DNA from: Candidatus Poribacteria bacterium
Lineage (GTDB): Bacteria > Poribacteria > WGA-4E > WGA-3G
Direction: 5' to 3'
NCBI GenBank assembly: GCA_028821605.1
Contig: JAPPFM010000044.1
Span: 1 to 64,000, forward strand
DNA: 64,000 bases
Of the stretch, positions 49,911-58,827 are shown piece after piece; positions within the stretch are counted from its first letter, which is position 1, and every line of letters starts with the position of its first letter. Under the pieces are notes generated by a model that saw only the letters and a program-made list of their open reading frames with translations, was not told where the DNA came from and ran no database searches. The position numbers were made by a program, and so were the translations under genes.

Positions 49911-50879
49911 CTATCTCCTTTTTCCGACATGAACGCTCGAATAAAACAAGCTGCGTTCGGTTTCTTGGAATCGGACTCCCAATGCCGCATTAAACTCGAA
50001 TGAATCGCCAAAGTAGGTTGAAAGATCGGTGTAATTATTGAGTTGGCGATACAGAACGTTCGCGCCAGGTTTCATCTCATTTTGAAGATAGCTGATAAGG
50101 GAGACAATCTCAGCTAACGGCATCCAATCCATGATATTGGAGAGAGATATTAGATCAAAACGTTGCAGCTCCGGCACCTGATCCAGTGTACCTTCGATCA
50201 TCTGAAAACGGTAATCCATAGACGGAGCTAAGAGATAGTAGGGTAGGCTCGCCGGGCGTTGGAGATAGTATCCAAGAAACACATGGTGAAGAAAGTAATT
50301 ATCGAACGCTGCCGTAGATGTCAACCCCTTTTCAAATAACGTCTGAAAGTAACGCGGATAACTCCCCGCTTCAGCGTGCTGTGTAGCATCCGGACCGAAC
50401 ATCGCATTCAGAAGGGAATCGCTAAAGTAGAGATCAAATGCCACTGACCAATACTTGCTTGAGAAGAGGAGCTCCGAGACCTCGGCAAGCCGATCTTTCT
50501 CTTCAAACAATCTGCGGATTTCTGCTTCGTCAGCAACCAAATCAAAGATAAACGCTCGTAAACCGCGGAATAGCGACTCAAAGTTACCACTCTGATTGAG
50601 TCCTTTTGGATCGCTGGTCCCAATATTAAATCTCCGATGACGTGTGGCTGTATCAACATCACGCAGTGCATTCATTTTTTCGCGAACTCGTTCTAACTGC
50701 GCCGGATTAAAATCAACCAGAGTAATATGCACATCGGGAAATAGTGCTTGCAGTGTTAAGGCAGTGCACCCACCGGAAGCGACTAACAACACGTTAGAGG
50801 CTCTGGTCAGACGAATCAACTCCGCTTCGACCATCGGATCTTCTCTGACGACCGCAAACTGGACCTTATTATTCCACAT
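49911..50879 (-). CDS. DUF3419/BtaA-like SAM-dependent transferase
   Basis: 322 residues. Opens with the DUF3419 pattern VQFAVVREDPMVEAELI, then the Rossmann motif VLLVASGGCTALTLQAL and VDFNPAQLERV. BtaA, the best-known member, transfers the 3-amino-3-carboxypropyl group of SAM to diacylglycerol in betaine-lipid synthesis. The partner BtaB methyltransferase is absent. First gene of the operon with an HDO-like oxidase and a GNAT. Start ATG 50879 has GGAG 9 bases upstream; a GTG 15 bp earlier has none. Lipid or small-molecule aminocarboxypropylation is the working guess. Confidence 0.8.
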   Translation of the reverse strand: MWNNKVQFAVVREDPMVEAELIRLTRASNVLLVASGGCTALTLQALFPDVHITLVDFNPAQLERVREKMNALRDVDTATRHRRFNIGTSDPKGLNQSGNFESLFRGLRAFIFDLVADEAEIRRLFEEKDRLAEVSELLFSSKYWSVAFDLYFSDSLLNAMFGPDATQHAEAGSYPRYFQTLFEKGLTSTAAFDNYFLHHVFLGYYLQRPASLPYYLLAPSMDYRFQMIEGTLDQVPELQRFDLISLSNIMDWMPLAEIVSLISYLQNEMKPGANVLYRQLNNYTDLSTYFGDSFEFNAALGVRFQETERSLFYSSVHVGKRR

Positions 50880-50962
50880 ATCCGTCAGCTCCACAGATAA
50901 TCGTTGCGTATATTTCTGTTGGGGCAGCCGAACCCGTAACGCGCGTCACCATCGACTCTTAA

Positions 50963-51481
50963 TCACAATACTTCATCAAGGTACGCTTCAATTTTCTCTA
51001 ATGTTTTTTTACCGATGCCTTTGAAACCTTTTAATTTCCCTTCATCAATTGCTGCTCGGAGCGAGACGAGGCTATCCACACCGACTTCTTCATAAAGTCG
51101 CTTAATCGTTTTGGCACCCAATCCGGGTATAGGTACAAGCTCCACAACCGTTCGCGGTGTATCACCGGCGAATTCTTCCAGTTTTGCGCTCGTGCCAGTG
51201 TTCAGAAATTCCTCAACGATTTTCGCCACGACTTCGCCAGCCGCTGGAATCTCCTCTATTAATCGTCCTTGGGCGATGAGATCCGACATCGGTTCGGGAA
51301 AACGAGAGATATAATTCGACAACCACGGATATCGCGAGGCGTGCTCTTCTGGATAGTCGGCGATAATCAAAAACGTATGAAGTTCCAAGAACTTTAGCGC
51401 AATTTCATCATTTTGATGCCAGCGCGTTCGCCCTTTTGCATCAATGTAAGATCCTTCTTCTAAGTCTTTTTCATCGCTCAT
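50963..51481 (-). CDS. Stand-alone PolX-N-like helix-hairpin-helix protein (paralogue)
   Basis: 172 residues. Same fold as 44544-45008: ADYPEEHASRYPWLSNYISR, GRLIEEIPAAGEVVAKI, HhH LVPIPGLGAKTIKRLYEEVG and HhH LKGFKGIGKKTLEKIEAYL. No polymerase or PHP domain. GGAGG lies 7 bases before ATG and is inside the end of the WD40 gene, which this gene overlaps by 11 bp, so the two are coupled. The last 70 residues are much more conserved between the two paralogues than the first 30. Confidence 0.82.
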   Translation of the reverse strand: MSDEKDLEEGSYIDAKGRTRWHQNDEIALKFLELHTFLIIADYPEEHASRYPWLSNYISRFPEPMSDLIAQGRLIEEIPAAGEVVAKIVEEFLNTGTSAKLEEFAGDTPRTVVELVPIPGLGAKTIKRLYEEVGVDSLVSLRAAIDEGKLKGFKGIGKKTLEKIEAYLDEVL

Positions 51482-52511
51482 TATTTTTCCTCCAGCGCAG
51501 TATTTGAATTGTGGTATCCCACAGTGCGACTGCGAGATACTCGCCGTTTGGTGAGAATGCCAACGCTTGAATGCCGGTCGGGTAGGTTTCCCAAATTACC
51601 GATTCGCCTTCGGAGATGTCCCACACCCGAAGATTACCTGCTTCATCACCCGAAGCAAGATAATCTGAAGTCGGTGAAAAGGTGAGTGCCCGGGTCCAGT
51701 ACGCTTCAAACTCGGATTTTGCGAGGCGTTGTCTGCCGGTCTTAACTTCCCAGACGCGGATTCCAGACTGAGCGTTTTTCTGTGTGTCAACGGCTATCAA
51801 CGTTGTGTCCGGCGAGAATAACACGTTCCAGACACCTAAAATCTCGCCGGTGTTGAAAACTTTCACCGGACGTTCATCGGTGGCGTTCCAGACTTCAATA
51901 GCGGTTCGGTGTCCCTCGCCATCTCGGTAACTCCCCTCCGCTGCGGCGATAAACTGACCATCACGAGAAAGCGTAAGCCCGTTCCTGACGGGGAACCTTG
52001 TCCGAAGTGTTTTCAACTTTTTGGCAAACGTCTGACCCGTTTCAGCCTTTGGATTCTGCTTGGCGAATTGCCAAACCTCAACCTCGTTATCACCTTTTGA
52101 CAGCACCGCGAGTGTATTATCAGCAGACAGACTGCCGCTTTCATATTGCCCACTCGTCAGTAATGTTTCATCCCCATTTTCCAGCGAGAGGAGAGCAATG
52201 TTGTCACTTGCTTTTCGGACTAATAGGTGATTTTCTCCAGTGGAATAGGCGAACCACCGTTTGGCACCGATGTGGCTTACCTCCCGTTTCTGTCGGGTCT
52301 GGATATCCCATTCCACCACGGTGCCACTTATTCCTTTTGCTATCAACTTCGTGCCAGTTTTGTTGAAGACGAGTCGTCGCGCGACATCTGGGAGTAGTAC
52401 ATCAAGCCGTGGCTGTTGCTTCTCGCCAAGTTGAAAAGCAAATTCTAAGGTTGCGGCTTGAACTGATAAGCATAGCAAATTAATCAAAAGAAAAACAATC
52501 AATTTTTTCAT
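51471..52511 (-). CDS. Secreted WD40-repeat protein
   Basis: 346 residues. Signal peptide (about 1-19, KKLIVFLLINLLCLSVQA), then WD40/quinoprotein-like blades with repeated LxFSPxxxxLAxxxxxxxIxxW strands (LTFSPTSDYLASGDEAGNLR, then VWDI; LAFSPNGEYLAVALWDT), about six or seven blades. A scaffold for protein contacts, probably periplasmic. Start at 52511 is chosen for the signal peptide; ribosome site weak. It overlaps the HhH gene, a strange partner for a secreted protein. Confidence 0.78.
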   Translation of the reverse strand: MKKLIVFLLINLLCLSVQAATLEFAFQLGEKQQPRLDVLLPDVARRLVFNKTGTKLIAKGISGTVVEWDIQTRQKREVSHIGAKRWFAYSTGENHLLVRKASDNIALLSLENGDETLLTSGQYESGSLSADNTLAVLSKGDNEVEVWQFAKQNPKAETGQTFAKKLKTLRTRFPVRNGLTLSRDGQFIAAAEGSYRDGEGHRTAIEVWNATDERPVKVFNTGEILGVWNVLFSPDTTLIAVDTQKNAQSGIRVWEVKTGRQRLAKSEFEAYWTRALTFSPTSDYLASGDEAGNLRVWDISEGESVIWETYPTGIQALAFSPNGEYLAVALWDTTIQILRWRKNNER

Positions 52512-52574
52512 GCGCCCAAGGCTATTTATGATGGATTTTAGAAGTAATTTGGACATTGTGACTGGTGCGTTTAT

Positions 52575-52600
52575 GGGCACCCACAAGGGGTGCCCCTACA
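52575..52600. repeat. Hairpin repeat ending CCTAC
   Basis: GGGCACCC and GGGGTGCCC around ACAA, then CCTACA; best match to 45048. Confidence 0.65.
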
Positions 52601-52634
52601 AGAGAACTGAATGACCCTATCATGTGATAAAAGG

Positions 52635-52668
52635 AAGTAGGGTGAGGCGTAGAGACCTCGCCCTACTT
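52635..52668 (-). terminator. Hairpin after the Rieske genes
   Basis: AAGTAGGG-x-GAGG pairs with CCTC-x-CCCTACTT around an 8-nt loop, then CCTTTTATC on the minus strand. It lies just beyond the stop of the Rieske operon; the T run is short, so terminator function is moderate. Confidence 0.55.
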
Positions 52669-52683
52669 TTCCAGTTAATTGTG

Positions 52684-54432
52684 CTATTCATAGAGGTCCG
52701 TGGCGGTTTCGCCTCGGGCGAAACGGTGGGCCGTCTGGACAGCGGAATCATTTCCAGCGTTTCTGCGAATATCCGTTGCCCACCGTGCCAACCCAACGAT
52801 CAGCTGATTTCTGGCAGGATGCGTCTCACACGTTTTCCATTCCTCAGACACGATGTAAATTGAGCTGAGGAGGTCCCCGCCGTTATCATCCTTGAGGATA
52901 CATAATCCCATTTCAGTCATTAACCGCTCCGCGGAGCACCCAGCGTTGAGATATTCACGGGTACGCCGTCCAATTTCCTGGATGCGAACAGATTCAATAC
53001 CATCTAAAATTTCGGCAATCGCCGCGTCTTCATCAAGAGAAACAGACGTTGTAGATGTTCTTGCTTCTGTAATCGATTGATGGCGGATGTTAAGCCATCG
53101 GTTGTTGAAAAACCGCCATGCAGCGTGGTAGAGTGCCATCGCGGCGACTTTGGTTCCGCCGAAGCGAAGCACCTTCCTCACCGCTGATGAAAGCTCCATC
53201 TCTTCCTGCAGATCCCACCACCCCGGACTCATGTTCACGGGTGTGCGTGCCATCCGATCCGCTGCCGTCATAACCATAGTCGTAGCCAACGTGTTAATCG
53301 GGACACCCGCAGTGAGCATTTCCGTTACGGCATCAAAAACTTCGTCGAGATCACCACTCACGAGCGCTGCTGAAAACTTGTCTTCGTCGTAATCAACAGC
53401 CGCTGCGGTTGATTTTTCTTGCGGAAGTTCATCAAAAATATGATCAATTTCTTCCAGTTTTTGAATGGCTTCACGGTGAAGTTCTCCGGGTCTACCGCGT
53501 CCCTGTCCAAGAATCTTTGCGCCGAGACTGCAAACTAACTCACCTGTTAGTTCCCATCCAAACTCTTCTTGCAATTCAGCCAAGTGTACGAGATTAATGA
53601 GATTGTTGGAATGGTTGAGGAAGAAGGATTCGACTGCACACTCAAAGAAAAGCGGAATGATTTTCTCATCATGTCCGCCTAACTGTCTGGCGGTGATAAG
53701 ACATTTTTCAATACCTTCCCACTCTTTATCGGTGGTGAACACCCGAATCCAGTCTTCGAGTTTCTGCCAGTCAATCGGTGGTGGGAGCGGTCGTCGATCG
53801 GGTCGATCGCCAAGTCTACCCGATGCTCCATCGGCAGCCATCATCAATGGGATGAGTCGGTCTTCAGGTTCGTACAACCGAGCGACCTTTACCCCGTTCA
53901 TCATCATTGCCAATTTTCTGCCACCCTCGAACGCTCCCCTATCTGTAGAGATATGTCGTCCCATGTGCCTCACCATCAGGTTCAACGTTTCCTCTTCCGA
54001 AACGCCCCTCGCTAACATAATGGCAATAGCTTTAGAAAGCGTCCAATTGTCGGTGGAGAGTAACCCTTCTTTCAGCAGGAGAAAATGGGCATCGTCTCGC
54101 TTCTTTCCACCACTGGCGACATCTACATAGATATCACCGTTGCGAACTTCAACAGGAAACGTGGCGAGGTCATCACAACCGCCCGTAAAGCAGCCGCCAC
54201 CTTCCATGTCGTAACTCCAACCGTGCCAATCGCAGGATAAAACACCCTTTCTGACACGTCCTCGGACGAGCGGGTACCCCATGTGCGGGCACTGGTTATC
54301 CGTGGCGTAGACGGCACCTTCATGCTGAAAGAGGGCAATACTATGTCCTTCAACTCTGACTGCCCTCGGTTTTCCCTCTGCTATATCATCAAGGGCAGCG
54401 ACTTTGACGAAATTGGTATTCTCGTTTAACAT
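52684..54432 (-). CDS. Rieske [2Fe-2S] protein with long helical domain
   Basis: 582 residues. N-terminal Rieske ferredoxin domain (about 8-105): cluster ligands in CPHMGYPL and CDWHGWSYD. The rest (about 115-582) is helical with no known catalytic motif that I can see; conserved spots include FFECAVESFFLNH and TPVNMSPGWWDL. It is a tandem paralogue of the gene at 54478, 45 bp upstream. Unlike Rieske oxygenases it lacks the mononuclear iron 2-His-1-carboxylate domain of the usual layout, so an electron-transfer or unknown redox role is likely. GGAG is about 11 bases before ATG. Confidence 0.85.
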   Translation of the reverse strand: MLNENTNFVKVAALDDIAEGKPRAVRVEGHSIALFQHEGAVYATDNQCPHMGYPLVRGRVRKGVLSCDWHGWSYDMEGGGCFTGGCDDLATFPVEVRNGDIYVDVASGGKKRDDAHFLLLKEGLLSTDNWTLSKAIAIMLARGVSEEETLNLMVRHMGRHISTDRGAFEGGRKLAMMMNGVKVARLYEPEDRLIPLMMAADGASGRLGDRPDRRPLPPPIDWQKLEDWIRVFTTDKEWEGIEKCLITARQLGGHDEKIIPLFFECAVESFFLNHSNNLINLVHLAELQEEFGWELTGELVCSLGAKILGQGRGRPGELHREAIQKLEEIDHIFDELPQEKSTAAAVDYDEDKFSAALVSGDLDEVFDAVTEMLTAGVPINTLATTMVMTAADRMARTPVNMSPGWWDLQEEMELSSAVRKVLRFGGTKVAAMALYHAAWRFFNNRWLNIRHQSITEARTSTTSVSLDEDAAIAEILDGIESVRIQEIGRRTREYLNAGCSAERLMTEMGLCILKDDNGGDLLSSIYIVSEEWKTCETHPARNQLIVGLARWATDIRRNAGNDSAVQTAHRFARGETATDLYE

Positions 54433-54477
54433 TGTATACTTCTCCTCTGTTGCGCGACTTAGTTTGTTGGGTAGAGC

Positions 54478-56214
54478 TTACTCCTCAAAAACCTCAATCG
54501 TTGTTCTACCTTCGGCGAAACGCATCGCGGTCGTCGCCGCAGACTTGTTGTCAGTGTTTGATCGGATATCTGTGACGTAGCGAGCCAACCCGACCAACAA
54601 CTGAGGCTGCGCCGGATGCCCTTCCGCATGCTTCCACTCTTCAAACACGGTGCGTAGTGTCGGCAGCACTTCACTCCCTGTATCATCCCAAAGCACCGTA
54701 TGCCCTATCTCTTCGAGCAATCGTTCAGCAGAATAGCCAGCATTTAGATAGCCAAGCACCTGTGGTCCCACACTTTGGACATCAAGGGTCTCGATTGTAT
54801 CAATAATGTGCTTGATACCCTCGGCTTCATTCGGAGCATCCAATCTCTCTTGGCTCAGCGGTTGGCTGAGTGCTCGTGCTGGAATGTTTATCCAGCGATC
54901 CGCGAAGATTTGCCACGCAACGTGGAAAATCCCTTTCGCTGCGACTTCATTGCCACCCACTCGTTGTGCACTCCGCAATGATGCGGCAAGGTTGAATTCC
55001 GTGGTTAAGTTCTCCCACCCCGCGTCTACATTCACCGGTGTGTTCGCCATTCTATCTGCAGCGAGAAGGACAAGCGAGGTAATAAGCCTTTCTAACTTAA
55101 CACCATCAGTTAAGACTGCTTGTACTGCCTCAAACGACCGCTGGAGATTAACACTCGTGAGTGCTTCAACGAAAGCGTCTTCGTCAAATTCAGAGGTTTG
55201 CTCCAAGGTAGCATCCTCAATGGTGGGAAGCATCTGACGCATGAGTTGAATTGCGTCTCTGCGGTATCGCTCTGGCTCATCCGGGTGATGTCCGACGAGT
55301 TGTGCCCCAAGATAGAAGAGCAGTTCTGAGGCGCGTTCCCACCCAAATTCATCAATCACCTCTGAAAGATAACTGACATAGAGCGGAATATGGGGTGCAT
55401 CGATAAAATGCGGTTCGACTGCACACTCAAAGAGTAGCGGACACAATTTATCTGCGTCCCCTTTGTTATATGCGGTAAACAAGCATCGTTCAATTCTTCC
55501 GGACTGTCCTTCATAAGAGAAATTACGAACCCATCGACTTATCTTCTCCCAAGCGACCGGTTCAGGCAACGGTACAACTTCGAGTCGCTCCGATGCGGGT
55601 CCAGCAGCAGAACAAGCGGCAGTCGTAACAGCGATGAGTCTATCAGCATCCGTATATCTACGTCCGACTTTGAGTCCATTGATGAGTCGGGAGACATCGC
55701 CGCCGCCTTCTGATCCGTGGGAACTAGCGATGTGACGGCTGACGTGTTCCAAGATTGAACCCATCACCTCTTCTTCCGGCACGCCACCTTTTAGCAATAG
55801 CGAAATCGCTTTGGACATCGTCCATCGGTCTTCGCTCAAAAGCCCTTCTCGGAGCAATTGTTTATGTTCTTCGGCGCGTCGGTAGATCAAATCTCCGGGT
55901 TCTATCCAAATTTCATTGCCTCGGACCTCAACGGGAAAGACGCGCAAATCATCGCATTCAACATGGAAGCAGCCACCGCCTTCCAAATCGAAACTGCGGC
56001 GGTGCCAATCACATGTTAGGATGCCGTTGCGAACGGTTCCCCGTGTGAGTGGATACCCCATGTGTGGACACTGGTTATCCGTCGCATAAATTTTTCCATC
56101 AACGTTGAAGAGTGCAATACTGCGCCCCTCTCCCATCTGAATCGCTTTCGGTTGCCCTTCAGGAACTTCACTTAACTCGGCGACTTTCACCCAGTTTTGT
56201 GTTTGATGCTCCAT
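54478..56214 (-). CDS. Rieske [2Fe-2S] protein with long helical domain (paralogue)
   Basis: 578 residues. Rieske ligands in CPHMGYPL and CDWHRRSFD, then a 450-residue helical region aligned with that of the downstream gene (LFECAVEPHFIDAP; TPVNVDAGWENL; EEWKHAEGHPAQPQLLVGLA). The shared tail ends in a VTDIRSNTDNKSAATTAMRF-like block in both. GGAGG lies about 11 bases before ATG 56214. First gene of the Rieske pair, expressed from the promoter at 56283. I do not recognise the helical domain. Confidence 0.85.
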   Translation of the reverse strand: MEHQTQNWVKVAELSEVPEGQPKAIQMGEGRSIALFNVDGKIYATDNQCPHMGYPLTRGTVRNGILTCDWHRRSFDLEGGGCFHVECDDLRVFPVEVRGNEIWIEPGDLIYRRAEEHKQLLREGLLSEDRWTMSKAISLLLKGGVPEEEVMGSILEHVSRHIASSHGSEGGGDVSRLINGLKVGRRYTDADRLIAVTTAACSAAGPASERLEVVPLPEPVAWEKISRWVRNFSYEGQSGRIERCLFTAYNKGDADKLCPLLFECAVEPHFIDAPHIPLYVSYLSEVIDEFGWERASELLFYLGAQLVGHHPDEPERYRRDAIQLMRQMLPTIEDATLEQTSEFDEDAFVEALTSVNLQRSFEAVQAVLTDGVKLERLITSLVLLAADRMANTPVNVDAGWENLTTEFNLAASLRSAQRVGGNEVAAKGIFHVAWQIFADRWINIPARALSQPLSQERLDAPNEAEGIKHIIDTIETLDVQSVGPQVLGYLNAGYSAERLLEEIGHTVLWDDTGSEVLPTLRTVFEEWKHAEGHPAQPQLLVGLARYVTDIRSNTDNKSAATTAMRFAEGRTTIEVFEE

Positions 56215-56282
56215 GGTTTTACGTTCCTCCAAATTGTGTTTCGCATACCTTAATTTCAACAAAAACTTAACGACTATAAAGC

Positions 56283-56311
56283 ATTATACCACAAAAAACT
56301 TAATATTTCAA
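56283..56311 (-). promoter_or_regulatory. Promoter for the Rieske pair
   Basis: Minus strand: TTGAAA, 17-bp spacer, TATAAT, giving a leader of about 60 nt. The 368-bp region 56215-56582 otherwise holds only the inverted repeat at 56419-56497. Confidence 0.7.
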
Positions 56312-56418
56312 CAGAAAACTAAAAATAAGTAAAATAAATTATGGTAGATTTTAGAATTATTTATCCACTCTGGATGGGTGAGGTTAAGCAATTTTACGAA
56401 ACAAATGTTAGGTTTTCA

Positions 56419-56497
56419 GGAAGGATGGAAGCGCGGGAAGACTGGAAGACCTGCCATGTTTGCTATCTTCCAACCTTCCGTTCTTCCAATCTTCCAA
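56419..56497. repeat. GGAAG/CTTCC inverted repeat
   Basis: Left arm 56419-56449 is built of GGAAG-type units (GGAAGACTGGAAGA); right arm 56467-56497 of TCTTCCAA-type units; imperfect complement around a 17-nt loop. The same units in direct array are at 58297-58329. Confidence 0.6.
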
Positions 56498-56582
56498 CGG
56501 ACCCAAAAGATATTTCCCAATGATATACACGCTAAAAAACCGATGGACGTTACAAATTATTTCGCCAGAATTGGGTTTCCTT

Positions 56583-57836
56583 TTACACGCGATTTGCATA
56601 TTCTATGAGGAAATTTGCAACCGATTTTTTCTTCGCTTTCCGGGCATAATCAAGAGGTGTTTTACCGTCGGTATCGCGTCTATTAATGTCGCCACCGTGC
56701 CCGATTAACAACCCTATCTGGTTTTTGCCAACCCCTTTTTGCGCGATGATGTGCATCGGGGTACGTCCCTTGTCATCCGTTACGTTTGGATCTGCCCCGT
56801 TTGCTAATAAACAAGCGACACCATTCGTTAAACCGCGTTGCGCGACCCAATGTAGGGGTGTCCACAGACCACGCCGATGTTTCCGACGCTCGTTGATGTC
56901 CCAACCTGTGGCAAGCAACTTTTTCACCAACGTATCAAACCGCTTCGGTCCCTGTCCAACAAGCACATACCAATCCCGAAAGTTGATTTCATAACCTGAG
57001 TCAATGAGCAGATCAACAATTGCGGGTTGTTGGGATTGAAGAGCTATCTCAAGCAGGGGCATGGTAGGTCCGATCTGATATGCATAGACATGCCCACCCG
57101 GAACTTCGTCCGTTTGCTCTGGTGACTTCAACGTTGGTATCACATAGCCTTTAGGGGATTTCACATTAATCCTGAGACTGAAGAGTTCGGGCTTTTTTTC
57201 AAATTCTGCCCTGGCACGTTCAACATTACCCATCACACAGTAGAGGACAACATCCGCCTCGGCACCCCGTTCAAGGAGATAGCGACACACCTCGGGCCGT
57301 CTTCTCATCGTCCATTGCGCTGGCGTGCCGTGATGGTCGCGGTCCCGTAGGTTTATGTCTGCGCCGTGCGTGAGGAGGAGTTCCACGATTCGGGGAGTCG
57401 CGGCGAAATGGAGTGGAGACATACCGTCAGACCCCAGTGCGTTGACAACTTCAGGGTCTTTGCGAATCAGTTCGGCGAGTTCCTCGAACATGTCCAAACC
57501 TGCGGCGGCGTGTGCGTCGATTGTCGCGCCTCGTTCTATCAGGTATTCGGCGAGTTCTCTGTTGTAGTTCAGCATGGAGCCGGTGACGTGGTGTAATGCC
57601 GAGGTGCCGCCTGCCCACCAACTGCTTTTGACATCAATATCCGCGCCAGCGTCGAGCAGTGCCTCGATGAGTTCGCGATTACCTGCCGCGGCGGCAAACA
57701 CGATGGCGGGGGCATCGAAACTGAACCACGGTGCATCGATTTGCGCAGCAAGCACTTCATCAGTCCCCAGTAGGTGCTTGACTGTATCCACATCGCCATC
57801 CTGTACGGCAGTGATAAACGGTTGCTTGTTTGTCAT
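56583..57836 (-). CDS. Ankyrin-repeat protein
   Basis: 417 residues. Ankyrin repeats of 33 residues are clear around 5-100 (IEALLDAGADIDVKSSWW), 135-200 (SPLHFAATPRIVELLLTHGA) and 300-410 (TPLHWVAQRGLTNGVACLLA, TPLDYARKAKKKSVANFL). A less regular part of about 90 residues lies between (200-290). No signal peptide, so cytoplasmic. AAGGA is 8 bases before ATG. Symbiont-associated bacteria often carry such proteins, but a host role is speculation. Confidence 0.9.
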   Translation of the reverse strand: MTNKQPFITAVQDGDVDTVKHLLGTDEVLAAQIDAPWFSFDAPAIVFAAAAGNRELIEALLDAGADIDVKSSWWAGGTSALHHVTGSMLNYNRELAEYLIERGATIDAHAAAGLDMFEELAELIRKDPEVVNALGSDGMSPLHFAATPRIVELLLTHGADINLRDRDHHGTPAQWTMRRRPEVCRYLLERGAEADVVLYCVMGNVERARAEFEKKPELFSLRINVKSPKGYVIPTLKSPEQTDEVPGGHVYAYQIGPTMPLLEIALQSQQPAIVDLLIDSGYEINFRDWYVLVGQGPKRFDTLVKKLLATGWDINERRKHRRGLWTPLHWVAQRGLTNGVACLLANGADPNVTDDKGRTPMHIIAQKGVGKNQIGLLIGHGGDINRRDTDGKTPLDYARKAKKKSVANFLIEYANRV

Positions 57837-57883
57837 AAAAATTTCCTTTTTCTATACATGTTTTTGCTAAATATCCTTTAACT

Positions 57884-57913
57884 ATTTTACCCGATTAGAT
57901 TATTAAATGTCAA
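57884..57913 (-). promoter_or_regulatory. Promoter for the ankyrin gene
   Basis: Minus strand: TTGACA, 18-bp spacer, TAAAAT; 47 bp before the ATG. Confidence 0.6.
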
Positions 57914-58073
57914 GTAAAAATGGGTAGGGGTACAGAGCGATTTAGTTTTCTCACTGTAGCATAGGCTGTTAGTCTGTGCAATATTCTATGTCCACGTAGG
58001 GGTTGGGTCCCCCAATCCGGCATCCTATCTGAAACGCACGAAAAACGTAAAACTAAATAACCCTGGTAGGGGT

Positions 58074-58093
58074 GTGTAAATATTTTGTCAATA
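58074..58093. repeat. 20-nt repeated motif (copy 2)
   Basis: Identical to 6755-6774. Confidence 0.6.
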
Positions 58094-58296
58094 GTTGTCT
58101 GAATCACGGATTTTTGCTGAATTCCGACTTTTTTCATCATTTATGACATTTTTTGCATTTTATGCACGAAATCGACTTAAAAATGGAGTCTTTAAGAGCA
58201 TAAGGCGATAGTTTGTACTTAACCGGACACCGAACTCACATTTAAATCTCATAACCTCATAGGATTTACACAAAATTCTGTCGTTCACTTGTGAGG

Positions 58297-58329
58297 TTGG
58301 AAGACTGGAAGATTGGAAGGAACTGGAAG
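58297..58329. repeat. GGAAGA direct-repeat array
   Basis: Tandem TGGAAGA-type units (about 10 bp each, three to four copies), like the arms at 56419-56497. Confidence 0.6.
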
Positions 58330-58521
58330 TGTAGTGGTGCTTCTCGCTTTCCTCGTAATAATAAGCAGATTAGGGCGGTTGATCCCTTGAAAATAGTGGA
58401 TCCTATCAAAGTGAGTTCCCTAATCTGTGTAAGCCCTGATGACCGAATTGGGAAGACGGAATTATTTTTTTGTAACCTTTTTACCCAATTTTTACACTTA
58501 ATTAGGAAAGGGTAGCTCTAA

Positions 58522-58741
58522 ATGCTAACCGATTATAAAAAATATAGTGATGTACAGCTTTTGCAACGCTATCAGCAAGGCGATGAACAAGCGGGAAATG
58601 TCCTCTTTCAGCGATATAGGGCTCCCCTTCACAGGTTTTTCAAATAAGGTTCAGTATCATCGGGCGTTAGTGGAATTTAAGAAGTGGCTAAAAAAGCATT
58701 ATTCTGATATCTATTATTTCTTAAATGGAGGGGGTGAGTAA
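58522..58741 (+). pseudogene. ECF sigma factor remnant
   Basis: From ATG 58522, with AGGAAAGGG upstream, 42 codons read like sigma region 2.1 of an ECF factor (YSDVQLLQRYQQGDEQAGNV, LFQRYRAPLHRFF), then stop. In the next frame the sequence continues as KWLKKHYSDIYYFL, possibly the C-terminus. Regions 2.2-4 are missing, so an internal deletion with frameshift is likely. Confidence 0.55.
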
Positions 58742-58827
58742 TCGAATAAATCGTTATTGGCTATTTTCGTCTTTATTTCATATAATGTGACGAAATAGTT
58801 TTGTATGTGGCAGTCTCCTATTTTTTG

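Larger units (their letters stand above)
57837..58521. other. Gene-free region upstream of the ankyrin gene
   Basis: 685 bp. It holds the ankyrin promoter (57884-57913), the 20-nt motif shared with 6755 (58074-58093) and the GGAAGA array (58297-58329). Short frames lack ribosome sites. Nothing else recognised. Confidence 0.6.

Noticed and set aside
53597-54130. 177-codon plus-strand frame
   Set aside because: Antisense to the first Rieske gene; no ribosome site or recognisable motif.
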